Counted from the first letter of the stretch, positions 17,495 through 28,098 are shown. The stretch: DNA of 64,000 nt from Deinococcus betulae (GCF_020166395.1 NZ_JAIQXU010000008.1:62001-126000); one strand, 5' to 3'. A program made the numbers and translations. The notes: generated from the sequence alone by a model not told the origin.

Positions 17495-17559
17495 GAGCCG
17501 CGTTAACGCTGCGGTAACGCGCCGCCCGGCACGCTGCAGGTCACAGGGGGACGCCGCGA

Positions 17560-18366
17560 ATGAAACACATGGACAACGACCTGTTTGAACACCTGCCGCT
17601 GCCCGCCGTGTACTGGGTGACCGGGCACCCCGCGCGGCTAAACCGCGCCTTCGTGCGGGTGTTTGGGCATGGTCCGTTGCCGGCCCCACTGCTTGAGCGC
17701 CCCGACGGCGCGCACCACACCCGCCTGACCACCCCGAATGGCGAGCGGCGGGTGTGCCGCATGCTGCTCAGGACCCTGCCGGGCGGCGAGCGTCTGGCGG
17801 TGCTGGAGGACGTGCAGGCGTACCACACTGACCCCCTGACGCGCCTGCCTGACCGCCGCGCCCTGCTGCTGGACGCCGCCGACGCCCCAGCCCCCGCCAC
17901 CCTGGCGCTGCTGGATATTGACGGCCTGGCGGCGCTGAACCGGCGCAGCGGCCAGGCGGCTGGCGACCAGGTGCTGTGCGCGCTGGCCGGGGTGCTGGCC
18001 CACGCCGCGCGCAACTGGCCGGCGCAGGTGTACCGGCTGGGCGGCGACTCATTCGTGCTGTGTTCGCCGCAGCGGCTTCAGCCTGGGCACCTGCACCCGC
18101 TTCAGGCGGCGTTTGGTGGGCAGCTAGCCACCCTGGGGGTGCCGGGGCGGCTGCGGCGCAGCGCTTTTGCCTTCGCGCTGGCCCACGCGCCGCACGACGG
18201 CACCACCCTGACGGACCTGCTGGGCGCCGCCGAGCGCCGGCTGGGCCGCCAGCGCTGGACGCGGCGCGGTGGGCTGGCCGCCGAACTGGGGCATCTGCTG
18301 CGGCAGGGGCGCCCGGCGCAGTCGCCTGCACCTGACCCGCGCCGCACCCATCTGGTGACCCCTTGA
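17560..18366 (+). CDS. GGDEF-domain protein with degenerate active site (GGDSF)
   Basis: 268 residues. Residues 1-90 resemble a small PAS-like sensor (VYWVTGHPARLNRAFVRVFG). The GGDEF domain begins HTDPLTRLPDRRALLL, continues LALLDIDGLAALNRRSGQAAGD, and reaches RLGGDSFVL, where the catalytic Glu of GGDEF is Ser. The inhibitory-site and nucleotide-binding residues before it are partly kept. Without that Glu it is unlikely to make cyclic di-GMP; it may bind GTP or act structurally. TTGA links its stop to the following gene, and a third gene follows after 24 bases. Confidence 0.8.
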   Translation: MKHMDNDLFEHLPLPAVYWVTGHPARLNRAFVRVFGHGPLPAPLLERPDGAHHTRLTTPNGERRVCRMLLRTLPGGERLAVLEDVQAYHTDPLTRLPDRRALLLDAADAPAPATLALLDIDGLAALNRRSGQAAGDQVLCALAGVLAHAARNWPAQVYRLGGDSFVLCSPQRLQPGHLHPLQAAFGGQLATLGVPGRLRRSAFAFALAHAPHDGTTLTDLLGAAERRLGRQRWTRRGGLAAELGHLLRQGRPAQSPAPDPRRTHLVTP

Positions 18367-18860
18367 GCCGAATCTATGCCGCGCCTGGGGCCGCCCGCAC
18401 CAGTGGACGCGGCCTGGGCCTGGCCCGGTTGCGCCCGCTGCCGCCCGCCGACCTGCGCGAACTGTGCCTGCACGGCGGCGCGCTGCATGTGGCCACGCCG
18501 CGCGGGCCGCTGCCGGTTTACCGGTTTGTGCCGCTGCAGGCGGCGGTGCTGTGCGGCGAGCGCGTGCCCTACGCCGCCCAGTGGCCCGAACACCTGAAAC
18601 TGTTTGTCTACAGTTACGTCCCGCTGCCAGCGCCGCTGCCGGTCAAGGCCAGCGTGACCGCCCTGGTGGGCGCGCAGGCGCGCGACCTGTACGGGCTACG
18701 CACCTGGGACCAGGTGACGTACCAGGGCTGGCCGCTGTATCTCTATGCCTACGACCACCCTGGCCGCCCGCCTGGCGGGGTGGCGGCGCATCTGTTTGAG
18801 CCGGTGCTGGCCACCCAGGCCCCGCTGCCCCCACCGGGCGCCGAGCGGCACGGCCCCTAA
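18363..18860 (+). CDS. Hypothetical protein, paralogue of next gene
   Basis: 165 residues, starting at a TTG that overlaps the stop of the GGDSF gene. The second half aligns with the next protein: a YRFVPL strand, P-Y/F-A-x-x-W-P, a V-Y-x-YVPLP strand, then TWDQVTYQGWPLYLYAYDHP. The block Q-x-x-Y-x-GWPLY with an Asp nearby recalls the secreted repeat of unknown function with Y-x-[FWY]-x-x-D motifs, though here there is no signal peptide. The first 30 residues are low-complexity and the true start may be internal. Confidence 0.6.
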   Translation: MSRIYAAPGAARTSGRGLGLARLRPLPPADLRELCLHGGALHVATPRGPLPVYRFVPLQAAVLCGERVPYAAQWPEHLKLFVYSYVPLPAPLPVKASVTALVGAQARDLYGLRTWDQVTYQGWPLYLYAYDHPGRPPGGVAAHLFEPVLATQAPLPPPGAERHGP

Positions 18861-18884
18861 ACCTCTTTCCATTTCAGGAGTGCT

Positions 18885-19388
18885 ATGACCCAAGCCGAGC
18901 AGCCCCTCAAGTTTCTGGCCCTGACCACCTTCGACGGCCGCCTGTACGCGGTCAGCCACGCGGGCGAGCCGCTGGCCCTGTACGTGTTTGCCCCGCTGGC
19001 CCAGGCGTACGGGGGCCAGTATGAGGTTCCCTTTGCGCCCAGCTGGCCGCAGTACAACCAGGAGTTCGTCCTGCAGTACGTGCCCATGCCGGTGCTGTCC
19101 CCTGACCAGTTGCCCGACGACCTCGAAAAGGACATCACCAGTCAGGCGCGCGAAGGCGACCCAGTGCGGCCCTGGGAGCAGATGCTGTACCGGGGCTGGC
19201 CGCTGTACTACGTGCCGGGGATACCTGCTTCGGGGGCCAGCGACGTGCAGCCCGCGATGTTCCAGCCGGCCAAAGTCGGGATGAATCCGCCAAGCGGCAA
19301 TGCCAAGCAGTTGGCGGAGCCAAGCAGTGACACACAGGATAAGAGTAATGAAATGCTGACACTCCCCGGTCCCTACCTTGGGCCTTGA
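18885..19388 (+). CDS. Hypothetical protein, paralogue of previous gene
   Basis: 167 residues, ATG with TTTCAGGAG upstream. Shared elements with the preceding gene: LYVFAPLAQAYGGQYEVPFA, WPQYNQEFVLQYVPMP and WEQMLYRGWPLYYVPG. This copy keeps an N-terminal strand pair (LALTTFDGRLYAVSHAGEPL) that the first copy has largely lost, and a disordered 50-residue tail. No export signal. The function is unknown; tandem duplication is evident. It ends 21 bases before the convergent BTAD regulator, without a clear terminator between. Confidence 0.65.
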   Translation: MTQAEQPLKFLALTTFDGRLYAVSHAGEPLALYVFAPLAQAYGGQYEVPFAPSWPQYNQEFVLQYVPMPVLSPDQLPDDLEKDITSQAREGDPVRPWEQMLYRGWPLYYVPGIPASGASDVQPAMFQPAKVGMNPPSGNAKQLAEPSSDTQDKSNEMLTLPGPYLGP

Positions 19389-19409
19389 GCATTGGGAGAA
19401 AGCGGGCAG

Positions 19410-22259
19410 CTAATTTAAGTGTTTACCCAGCCAGTGGCGCAGCGCGGCCAAGTCCAGCGGCGCCGCTGGCTGTTGAGTGGGCAACGGAAATCCGCCGAAG
19501 GACGTCAGGAGTTCAGCAGCTCTCCGCCGCTGATGAACGTGTAATTGCTGATCGTCCTTTACAATTGAAAGCTGCTGCTTGGTGCCGTTCGGCTCAATTT
19601 GATGCAGGTCCTGCGCCCCTATCAAGAAGAGTTCGACCAGTTCCCAAGGATTGCCCCGCAAGCTAGAGAGTGCCAGCGCCTGCCGTGCGGCGCGCCGCGC
19701 CTGCGGAGTCCGCCCGCGCGCGTAAGACAGCTCAATTTCAATGAGATGTTTATTTACTAAATCAGTGTTGTCTTGCACTGTGTCTACAACGGCACTGAAT
19801 CTTTGAAGCCAGTGTTCGGCTGCTCGCCATTCCCGCATTCTCAGGGCAATTTGGGCATTACAGAGCAGGCTATACACGGTAAGCGTCTTTTCGCCACTGC
19901 GCTCACTTGCAGCCAGAATGGCTTGTGATTCTTCTTGCAGCTCCGTCAGATTTACATCTGGCAGGTAGAGACGCAAGTTTAAGAGACGCTGCCGCATTTG
20001 CCAGGCCTGGGCTTCAGGCAAGGTGAGTGCTAGCGCGGCCATCTCGGTCAACTGGCACTGCAATTCCTCATCATCGCCTAGGAAAGACAAAGAGGTCAGT
20101 AGATTCATGCGGTAAAACTGCTCGCGAGTTTCATCGCCCAGTTCCTGTGCAAGGCTTAGGGCCTGCCTCATTAGGTCTGCCGAGGCGCGCATCTGGCCCT
20201 GAACGCCGCGCACCGACGCTAACGTGTTCAGCACCTTCATACGGCTGCTCGGCAGGGTCGCCAGCGGCCCCTGCAAGAAAGCGGCGGCCAGCGTCTGCGC
20301 GTCCAGCAGGCGGCCTGCGCGGTAGGCCAGCCACATACAGCCCACCTGAAGGGCGGCCTGGACCTCGGGCGGGGCGCCGACCTCTTCGGCCAGGTCGCTC
20401 AGGGCAAACAGGGCGTCCATGCCGGCGGCGTGCATGCCCCGGCGGTCATAGTGGGCCAGCAGATGCTCGGCGTGGGCGGCTGCCAAGGTGCCGCCGCGCA
20501 GGGCCGCCTGCATGGCCAGGTGCAGGTTGCTGCGTTCAGGGTCGGTGGCCGGGTCTTCAGGGGCCAGGGCCAGAAAGCGGCTCAGGTGGTGCTGGGCGTG
20601 CGCCGCCTGGGCCTCGCGGTACAGCGCGGGGTGCAGGGCCGCCTGCGCGCCCATCAGGCCGTCCAGGGCCGGGTACAGGCGCAGCCGCTCACTGCCGGGC
20701 AGGTACGCTTCCAGAAAGGCGTGGCCCAACAGGGCGTCTACGGCGTCGGCGGGCACACCCAGCGCGGCGCTGTCGGCGGGGTCAAAGTCGGCGCCGGCAC
20801 TCAGGCGCAGGGCCGCCGCCTGGAGGGCCGGGCTGAGCATGGCCCACGACCGCTGCGCGGCCACCTGAAGTCCACGCCGGCCGTCGCCGTCGCCGTCGGC
20901 GGTGCGCAGGGCGCCGGCTTCCTGAAGCACGCGGGCATGCACGGCATCCAGATCTTCGACGCGCAGCCATGACGCGGCCAGCGTCAGCGCCAGGGGGTGT
21001 CCCATCAGGCGGCGGGTCAGACTGGCGACCAGGCCAGCGTTCTGGGCGTTCAGCACAAAGTCGCGCCGCACCCGCGCGGCCTCGCGCACGAACACCTGCA
21101 CCGCGCTGCACACCCCCACGTCCAGCCACGAGGCTTCGGGGGGCGGCCGCTCCAGGCCGCCCAGCGCCAGCAGCAGGTCGCCTCTTGCCTGCGCCGCCGT
21201 GGTGCGGCCCAGCCGCGAGCGGCGTCCGGTCAGCACCCAGCGCGTGCCGGGCAGCTGCGCGAGGCCCCGGCGCAGGTCCTCCAGGTCGTCCAGGTCGTCC
21301 AGGCCGTCCAGCAGCACCACGGCGCCTTCCTTGAGGCCACCCCCCAGGGCGGCCCAGTCGCCGCCGGGCTGCCCGCGCGCGGCGGCCAGGCGGGCGGCGA
21401 CCTCGCTGGCATGGGTCACGCCCTCGGTGTCGACCAGGGTCACGGCGCGGCCCAGCACCGTCAGTTCGCGCAGCAGGGCGCGGGCCAGGGTGGATTTGCC
21501 GATGCCGCCGGGGCCAGTCACGGCCGCCACCCCGCCGCCCGCCTGCGTGGCCCAGGCCAGCAGGGTGTCCAGCTCGGCCTCGCGGCCCATCATGCGCGTG
21601 GCGCGCCGGGGCGCGGGCAGGCCGTCGGTGGCGCGGCGGCCGGTCAGCTCGCGCAGTTCGGTGCGCAGCGCGGCTTCCAGGGCGCTGGCCGGGGCGCTCA
21701 GGGCCAGCAGGCGGCGCAGGGTATCTGGCTCGGCGGGGGGGGCGCCCGGCAGGTCGTAGGCGCGCGCCGCCCACTGCGCCGCCTGACCAGGCTCGCTGCG
21801 CTCAGCCAGCAGCAGGGCCTCGCTCTGCACGTGCCGCGCCAGGCGCTGGCGCCAGCCTTCAACCCATTCCTCAAATTCAGCCGAGACCCCTTCAACCTTT
21901 AAGTCGGGCAGAAAGGCGCCGGTGTACGCCTGCACCGCCGCCTCGCCGCGCAGGGTCAGCAGCGCCGCTGCGTCGCAGGGCAGGGCCGTGTCCAGCCGCT
22001 CCTCGCCTGACAGGGCGCCGGGGCAGGACTCCCGCAGGGCGTGCAGCGCCACGCGCAGGCTGGCTTCAGGCTTGGCGGCGCGCGGCCAGAGGAGCGCCGC
22101 CAGGTGGCGGCGGCTGGTGGGGCCGTCCAGCGCCACGATGGCCAGCATCAGCAGCGATTTGACTTTCCGGAAGTCCCCCAGGTGCAGGTCGCCCAGGGTG
22201 CGGAGCGTGACCGGCGCAGGCTGGAGCAGGGGAGAGGGGGGAAAGGAAAGGTTAGACAT
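19410..22259 (-). CDS. AfsR/SARP-like regulator with BTAD and NACHT-type ATPase domains
   Basis: 949 residues. Residues 15-85 form a winged helix of the OmpR/SARP kind (TLRTLGDLHLGDFRKVKSLL, then LAALLWPRAAKPEASLRVAL). A BTAD-like helical region runs to about 200. A STAND ATPase follows: TGPGGIGKSTLARALLREL (Walker A), AVVLLDGLDDLDDLEDL (Walker B), and RWVLTGRRSRL. The remaining 500 residues are TPR-like helical repeats. Such proteins are signal-gated activators, as in AfsR or MalT. No small-molecule or kinase partner is adjacent. It converges on the paralogous pair at 18-19 kb. Target genes cannot be named. Confidence 0.8.
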   Translation of the reverse strand: MSNLSFPPSPLLQPAPVTLRTLGDLHLGDFRKVKSLLMLAIVALDGPTSRRHLAALLWPRAAKPEASLRVALHALRESCPGALSGEERLDTALPCDAAALLTLRGEAAVQAYTGAFLPDLKVEGVSAEFEEWVEGWRQRLARHVQSEALLLAERSEPGQAAQWAARAYDLPGAPPAEPDTLRRLLALSAPASALEAALRTELRELTGRRATDGLPAPRRATRMMGREAELDTLLAWATQAGGGVAAVTGPGGIGKSTLARALLRELTVLGRAVTLVDTEGVTHASEVAARLAAARGQPGGDWAALGGGLKEGAVVLLDGLDDLDDLEDLRRGLAQLPGTRWVLTGRRSRLGRTTAAQARGDLLLALGGLERPPPEASWLDVGVCSAVQVFVREAARVRRDFVLNAQNAGLVASLTRRLMGHPLALTLAASWLRVEDLDAVHARVLQEAGALRTADGDGDGRRGLQVAAQRSWAMLSPALQAAALRLSAGADFDPADSAALGVPADAVDALLGHAFLEAYLPGSERLRLYPALDGLMGAQAALHPALYREAQAAHAQHHLSRFLALAPEDPATDPERSNLHLAMQAALRGGTLAAAHAEHLLAHYDRRGMHAAGMDALFALSDLAEEVGAPPEVQAALQVGCMWLAYRAGRLLDAQTLAAAFLQGPLATLPSSRMKVLNTLASVRGVQGQMRASADLMRQALSLAQELGDETREQFYRMNLLTSLSFLGDDEELQCQLTEMAALALTLPEAQAWQMRQRLLNLRLYLPDVNLTELQEESQAILAASERSGEKTLTVYSLLCNAQIALRMREWRAAEHWLQRFSAVVDTVQDNTDLVNKHLIEIELSYARGRTPQARRAARQALALSSLRGNPWELVELFLIGAQDLHQIEPNGTKQQLSIVKDDQQLHVHQRRRAAELLTSFGGFPLPTQQPAAPLDLAALRHWLGKHLN

Positions 22260-22339
22260 TGGCTGGGGACGCCTCTCATGGTAGCGCGCCGCAGGGGCGG
22301 GGCAGGGGGAGCGGTGGGCAGGCGGCGGGCACAGGGGTC

Positions 22340-23002
22340 TTAAGAGGCCGGGGGGTGGGGGTCGGCGGTGGCGGCGCCGCGCGTGGCGTCTTGCAGCGCC
22401 GCCATAAACTCGGGGGCCTCCTCGGGAAAGACGCCGACCTCCAGCGTCACGCCCGCCGCGCCGTAGGTGTCCTGGCCGCGCACGGCGTCCACGCTGCCCA
22501 GCAGGTGGTACAGCCGGCTCAGGTGGTCAAACGGCACGGTGACCCACAGTGTCAGCCGGGGCCGCACCTCTGTTTTCGGAGCCGCGCGCAGGCAGGCGGC
22601 CGCCGCGCCGCTGTAGGCGCGGGCCAGCCCGCCGGTGCCCAGCTTGACCCCGCCGTAATAGCGCACCACCACGGTCATCACTCGGTCCAGTCCCTGGCCC
22701 TCGATGGCTTTCAGGATGGGGGCGCCCGCCGTGCCGCCCGGCTCGCCGTCATCGTGAAAGCGGTACAGCTGGCCGATGCGGTAAGCCCAGCAGTGGTGGG
22801 TGGCGTCCGGGTAGCGCGCCCGCAAGGCGGCCAGCTGCGCCAGCGCCTCCTCCGGGCTCTCGGCGCGGTCCGCAAAGGCCAGGAACTCGCTGTTCTCGGC
22901 CAGCAGGTCCTCACGCCAGGGCCCGGCCAGCGTCGTGTAGGGCGCCGGGAGGTCTGCCGTCAGAGCAGCCCCCGCGCCGTCAGAGCCGCGCGGGCGTGCC
23001 AC
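22340..23002 (-). CDS. YigZ/IMPACT family protein
   Basis: About 220 residues. The conserved IMPACT core reads [11 protein letters not shown], then [20 protein letters not shown] and [21 protein letters not shown], followed by a ferredoxin-like C-terminal domain. Family members associate with ribosomes or translation control; the biochemical activity is unsettled. A GTG at 23002 overlaps the end of the Nudix gene by 43 bases; the family usually starts close to PYTTLAGPW, so the real start may be slightly downstream. Confidence 0.85.
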   Translation of the reverse strand: MARPRGSDGAGAALTADLPAPYTTLAGPWREDLLAENSEFLAFADRAESPEEALAQLAALRARYPDATHHCWAYRIGQLYRFHDDGEPGGTAGAPILKAIEGQGLDRVMTVVVRYYGGVKLGTGGLARAYSGAAAACLRAAPKTEVRPRLTLWVTVPFDHLSRLYHLLGSVDAVRGQDTYGAAGVTLEVGVFPEEAPEFMAALQDATRGAATADPHPPAS

Positions 23003-23547
23003 AGGGTCAGGCTGCTGGCGCCGTCCTGAATACCGCCGCTTTCCAGCAGCGCGTAGGCTTCGCGCAGCGGCAGGACCACGCGCTCAATGGTTTCGGTGGC
23101 CTCGTGCGCGGTGTCGCCCAGGGTCACGCCCAGCGCCAGAAACGGATAAAACACCACCCCGCTGATGCTGGGCTGCGGATAGAAGCCGGGCAGCGCCAGC
23201 CACTCGGCCGCCGCGCCGCCCACCTCTTCTTGCAATTCGCGCTCGGCGGCGTGGTGCAGCTCCTCGCCGCGCTCGACGCCGCCTGCCACCACCTCGGTCA
23301 CGGTGGCGCGCAGGGGATAACGGTACTGCCGAATCAGCACGGCCTCGCCCTGCGCGGTCACGGGCAGCACAAAGACGGCGCGCGGCCCACGCGGGCGGTA
23401 CTGGTACAGGGTCTCTACCCCACTGCTGACCTGCACGCGGTCCTCGTAGACGGTGCGGAAGCCGCTGACCAGCACCCTGGATTCCAGGGTCTGCCAGGGC
23501 TGCGCGTCGTCCTCGGTCAGGGTGGCCCAGTTGGGATGCTCAGGCAT
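22960..23547 (-). CDS. Nudix hydrolase, ADP-ribose pyrophosphatase type
   Basis: 195 residues. The Nudix box runs from [20 protein letters not shown] followed by VGG, matching G-x5-E-x7-REU-x-EE-x-G. Around it, [20 protein letters not shown] and [20 protein letters not shown] are typical of NUDT5-like ADP-sugar pyrophosphatases. It would hydrolyse ADP-ribose or a similar nucleoside diphosphate derivative, removing reactive metabolites. TAGCCT six bases before the ATG suggests its own leaderless start just after alkA. Downstream it overlaps the YigZ gene. Confidence 0.85.
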   Translation of the reverse strand: MPEHPNWATLTEDDAQPWQTLESRVLVSGFRTVYEDRVQVSSGVETLYQYRPRGPRAVFVLPVTAQGEAVLIRQYRYPLRATVTEVVAGGVERGEELHHAAERELQEEVGGAAAEWLALPGFYPQPSISGVVFYPFLALGVTLGDTAHEATETIERVVLPLREAYALLESGGIQDGASSLTLWHARAALTARGLL

Positions 23548-23553
23548 GGCCGC

Positions 23554-23559
23554 AGGCTA
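23554..23559 (-). promoter_or_regulatory. Candidate leaderless -10 box
   Basis: TAGCCT on the minus strand, six bases before the Nudix ATG and within the short gap after alkA. Confidence 0.45.
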
Positions 23560-23572
23560 GCAGGGGCGGCCC

Positions 23573-24199
23573 CTAAACGGGCGCGCCGCCGGCCCTGACC
23601 AGCGCATTGTCCGCCCAGACGTAGCGCGCGGCCAGGGTGCGGTACGGCGCCCAGGCGGCCAGCACCTCGGCGGGCTGGGTCTCCGGGTACAGCCGGGTCA
23701 GCCCCTGGCGCAGCGCCAGGTCGCCCAGACTGAACACGTCCGGGCGGCTGAGGCCAAACATCAGAAACATCTCGGCGGTCCAGCGGCCGATGCCCGGCAG
23801 GGGCAGCAGCGCCGCAATCACGGCCTCGTCGTCCTGGGTGCCCAGATGGGCAAACTCCACGGCGCCGCTTTGCGCCGCGCCCGCGATGGCCTGCACCGTC
23901 CTGACTTTGGCCCACGACAGCCCCGCGCCGCGCAGGGCCTCGGGGTCAGCGGCCAGCAGCGTTTCGGGGGTCACGGCTCCCAGCAGGGTCTGCACGCGGG
24001 CGTAGATGCTGGCGGCGGCCTTCACGCTCAGTTGCTGGCCCGTCACGCTGCGCACCAGCGTGGTAAAGGGGTCGGAGGTCAGCGGCAGGACAGGCAGGTC
24101 GCCCACGCGGGCGATGACGGCGGCCATCACCGGGTCAAGCGAGAGGTGGGTGATGGCCTCGGCGTGGGTGGTCAGGGCAGGACTGGGGGGCGCGGCCAT
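23573..24199 (-). CDS. alkA: DNA-3-methyladenine glycosylase II (AlkA type)
   Basis: 208 residues from the ATG at 24199; the frame extends upstream across a terminator hairpin and is not credible there. The HhH-GPD fold is clear: FTTLVRSVTGQQLSVKAAAS, hairpin LPLPGIGRWTAEMFLMFGL, and the catalytic Asp in FSLGDLALRQGL. It excises alkylated purines in base-excision repair. The short form without the N-terminal domain of E. coli AlkA resembles the AlkA2 type described in Deinococcus radiodurans. It lies ahead of the Nudix and YigZ genes. Confidence 0.9.
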   Translation of the reverse strand: MAAPPSPALTTHAEAITHLSLDPVMAAVIARVGDLPVLPLTSDPFTTLVRSVTGQQLSVKAAASIYARVQTLLGAVTPETLLAADPEALRGAGLSWAKVRTVQAIAGAAQSGAVEFAHLGTQDDEAVIAALLPLPGIGRWTAEMFLMFGLSRPDVFSLGDLALRQGLTRLYPETQPAEVLAAWAPYRTLAARYVWADNALVRAGGAPV

Positions 24200-24247
24200 G
24201 ACCCCATTGTCGGGCACTTCTCCAGCGGCTGCGCCGCCAGACCCCAC

Positions 24248-24280
24248 AAAAAACCGCCCGGCCTGTGGTGGCCGGGCGGT
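24248..24280 (-). terminator. Terminator of the first secreted protease gene
   Basis: On the minus strand, ACCGCCCGGCC, a 6-base loop and GGCCGGGCGGT are followed by a T-rich tail. The 11-base stem is perfect. Confidence 0.9.
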
Positions 24281-24305
24281 CGCGCAGCAGAAGCTGCGGT
24301 GATGG

Positions 24306-25160
24306 TTACTGCGCGCTGATGCCCGTGTTCTGGGCAATCCAGTTGATAAAGCCGTTCACGCGGGTGTAGACCCCATAGCCACGGCACTCGGCTGGGCCGT
24401 AGGACACGGCGCCCAGCACATAGAACTTGTTGTTGTACCGCGCGGCCAGAGGGCCACCACTGTCGCCGTTGCACGAGTCGCGGCCCGCGCTGTACTTGCC
24501 ACAGATGGTGTTGGCGGGGCGGCTGCCACAGTCGCTGCCGGTGGGAGTAATCGGAATGCTGACTTCACGCAGGGCGCGGGGGCTGGAGGCCCCGGTTTCG
24601 GTCTTGCCCCAGCCGCTGACCACGGCCGACTTGCCGTTCACGTCCAGCACGCTTTCGGTGGCGTTATTGGGCAGGGCGGCGGGCTGCACGGTGCTGCCCA
24701 GGGTAAAGGCCGACACCCGGATCAGGGCGATGTCGTTGGCATTGGTGTTGGTGTTGTAGCTGGGGTGCTTGATGATCTGCGCGGCGGTGCGCAGCTGCCC
24801 GGTGCTGGTGGTCAGGTCGTTAATCCCGGCGCGCACCCGCATCTGCGAGGCGCTGTAGCCGTCCACGCAGTGCGCGGCCGTCAGCACCCAGGTCGAGCTG
24901 ATCAGGGTGCCGCCGCACCAGCCGCCCGAGAGGTAGTTGCTGGGGGTCACGCTGACCTGATAGGGCCGGTTGGTCACGTTGGTCACGGTGCCGTAGACAA
25001 TCTGGGCACTGAGGTCTTCACTGAACGCCTTCTCGGTGCCCGTCACCGTCAGGGTTTCCTGGGACAGGGCGGCGGCCATCTCCGGGGCGGTTTGCATGGA
25101 GCAGGCCGACAGCGCGAAAACACCCAGGGCGGACAGAACAGCATGCAGCGGTTTCAACAT
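24306..25160 (-). CDS. Secreted trypsin-like serine protease (S1), lipoprotein
   Basis: 284 residues. A signal peptide ends in a lipobox (ALSACS), so it is probably membrane-anchored. The S1 triad is complete: His in TAAHC, Asp in ANDIALI, Ser in GDSGGP. The residue six before the Ser is Asp (RDSCNGDSGGP), the trypsin Asp189 position, so cleavage after Arg or Lys is expected. Cys pairs match the family. It is last of three adjacent protease genes on this strand. No terminator separates it from the middle gene, so the two may be cotranscribed. Unlike the other two, it lacks the C-terminal PPC-type domain. Confidence 0.9.
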   Translation of the reverse strand: MLKPLHAVLSALGVFALSACSMQTAPEMAAALSQETLTVTGTEKAFSEDLSAQIVYGTVTNVTNRPYQVSVTPSNYLSGGWCGGTLISSTWVLTAAHCVDGYSASQMRVRAGINDLTTSTGQLRTAAQIIKHPSYNTNTNANDIALIRVSAFTLGSTVQPAALPNNATESVLDVNGKSAVVSGWGKTETGASSPRALREVSIPITPTGSDCGSRPANTICGKYSAGRDSCNGDSGGPLAARYNNKFYVLGAVSYGPAECRGYGVYTRVNGFINWIAQNTGISAQ

Positions 25161-25216
25161 GACAGACCTCGGGGAGAACAGAGAGAAGGAAGAGGAGAAA
25201 GCCTTAGCGAACCGGT

Positions 25217-25534
25217 TTACTTGTTTTCCACCAGGGTGTAGTTGCCGCTGCCGGAGTAGCTGTAGACCTCCCAGCGGTAGGTGCCGCTGGCGGCGTTGTA
25301 GGTGATGCTCTCGGTGCTGGTGGCGCCTTCGCTGGAGGCCACGTCGGTCCAGGTGCTGCCGTTCAGTTTCTGGAGGTAGAGGTCAAAGTCGGTGCCGCTG
25401 GGACCGGTGAGGCTGCCCTTGAGGGTGCCGCCGGCGTAGCTAAAGCCTGCAGTGCCGGGCTTGTAGGAGGTGCCGCGGTTGGTCACGCTGCCCGTGTAGG
25501 TCGTCCCGGGGTTCGGGTTCGGGTTGGTCGTGCC
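25217..25534 (-). repeat. Identical DNA repeat encoding C-terminal domain, copy A
   Basis: 318 bases, from the stop codon inward, that I read as identical to 26479-26796 with no mismatch. They code for the last 105 residues and stop. The flanking base on the stop side already differs. Confidence 0.95.
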
Positions 25535-26377
25535 GTCGGGGGTCAGGCCGCTGACCTGCTGAATCCAGCTTAGGTAGCCGTTGACGCGGGTGTACACGCC
25601 GTTGCCGGTGCATTGGGGCGGCCCGTAGGACACGATGCCCAGCACATAGAAGCTGCCGTTGTATGTCTGTGCCAGGGGCCCGCCGCTGTCGCCGTTGCAC
25701 GAATCCTTGCCCGCGCTGTACTCGCCGCAGATGGTGTTGCCGGGCACGCCGCTGCCGCCGCAGCTGCCGGGGTTGGGGGTCACGGGAATGCTGACTTCGC
25801 GCAGGTCGTTGCTGGCGCTGTTGTTGTTGTTGCCCTGGGTCAGGCCCCACCCGCTCACCACGGCGGATTTGCCGCGCACGTCCAGCACCGCCTCGACCGC
25901 GTTGCTGGGCAGCTTGGCGGGCGCGGCGTAGGAGTTGTTGACCGCTGTGCTGAGCTTCAGCAGGGCAATGTCGTACCCCGAGGACACGCCCCGGTAGCTT
26001 GGGTGCACGGTCACGGTGCTGACCCCAACGGTCTGTCCCTGGCTGCTGTCACTCAGTTTGTTGACCCCGGCGCGAATGCGGATGCTGGAGGCCGACGTGC
26101 CCTGCACGCAGTGGGCGGCGGTCAGGACCCAGGTGCTCGACAGCAGGGTGCCGCCGCAGTACTGAAAGCCGGTGGTGTCGGTCATGGCCACTTGGTAAGG
26201 CCGCGCGCCGCGTGCCGAGACCGTGCCGCCCACGATCAGCGGTTGCAGGGCGCCCTGATTGGCCTTGTCGGCGCGCAGGGTGGTCACGCTGTCGGGGGCA
26301 GAGGTCGGGCTGGTGGTGCCACAGGCGGACAGGGCGGCGGTCAGCAGGGACAGGCAAAGCAGGGTGCGTTTCATCAA
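25217..26377 (-). CDS. Secreted trypsin-like serine protease with C-terminal PPC-like domain
   Basis: 386 residues. Lipobox ALSACG after the signal peptide; S1 catalytic triad in TAAHC, YDIALL and GDSGGP; Asp in the specificity pocket (GKDSCNGDSGGP), giving trypsin-like preference. After residue about 280 an Asn-Pro linker (NPNPNPGTT) leads to a 95-residue beta domain ending YTLVENK. It resembles the bacterial pre-peptidase C-terminal domain used for secretion or substrate binding. That domain is identical in DNA to the one on the neighbouring subtilase. The catalytic part is clearly related to the downstream protease, so this pair arose by duplication. Confidence 0.9.
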   Translation of the reverse strand: MMKRTLLCLSLLTAALSACGTTSPTSAPDSVTTLRADKANQGALQPLIVGGTVSARGARPYQVAMTDTTGFQYCGGTLLSSTWVLTAAHCVQGTSASSIRIRAGVNKLSDSSQGQTVGVSTVTVHPSYRGVSSGYDIALLKLSTAVNNSYAAPAKLPSNAVEAVLDVRGKSAVVSGWGLTQGNNNNSASNDLREVSIPVTPNPGSCGGSGVPGNTICGEYSAGKDSCNGDSGGPLAQTYNGSFYVLGIVSYGPPQCTGNGVYTRVNGYLSWIQQVSGLTPDGTTNPNPNPGTTYTGSVTNRGTSYKPGTAGFSYAGGTLKGSLTGPSGTDFDLYLQKLNGSTWTDVASSEGATSTESITYNAASGTYRWEVYSYSGSGNYTLVENK

Positions 26378-26430
26378 TTCTCCAGGGACTCAGGACACAG
26401 GGTCAAAGCAGACACGGGATCTGTAGGGTC

Positions 26431-26468
26431 AACAAAACCCGCCGCCCAAGAGGGAAGAGCGGCGGGTT
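26431..26468 (-). terminator. Terminator of the subtilase gene
   Basis: On the minus strand, AACCCGCCGC, a 13-base loop and GCGGCGGGTT run into TTG. The 10-base stem is perfect. Confidence 0.85.
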
Positions 26469-26478
26469 GGGGGCGGGG

Positions 26479-28011
<1,533 letters not shown>

Positions 28012-28068
28012 GGGAGTCCTCCTGGGTCGTTCCACGACCTGACCGGCGAAGTCATGTCATCCGGGGCG

Positions 28069-28098
28069 CGACTAGGCACGACCAGACACTTCTGTCAA
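28069..28098 (-). promoter_or_regulatory. Promoter of the subtilase gene
   Basis: TTGACA at 28098-28093, 18 bases, TAGTCG at 28074-28069 on the minus strand. It predicts a 5' leader of roughly 50 bases carrying the AGGAGG site. Confidence 0.6.
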
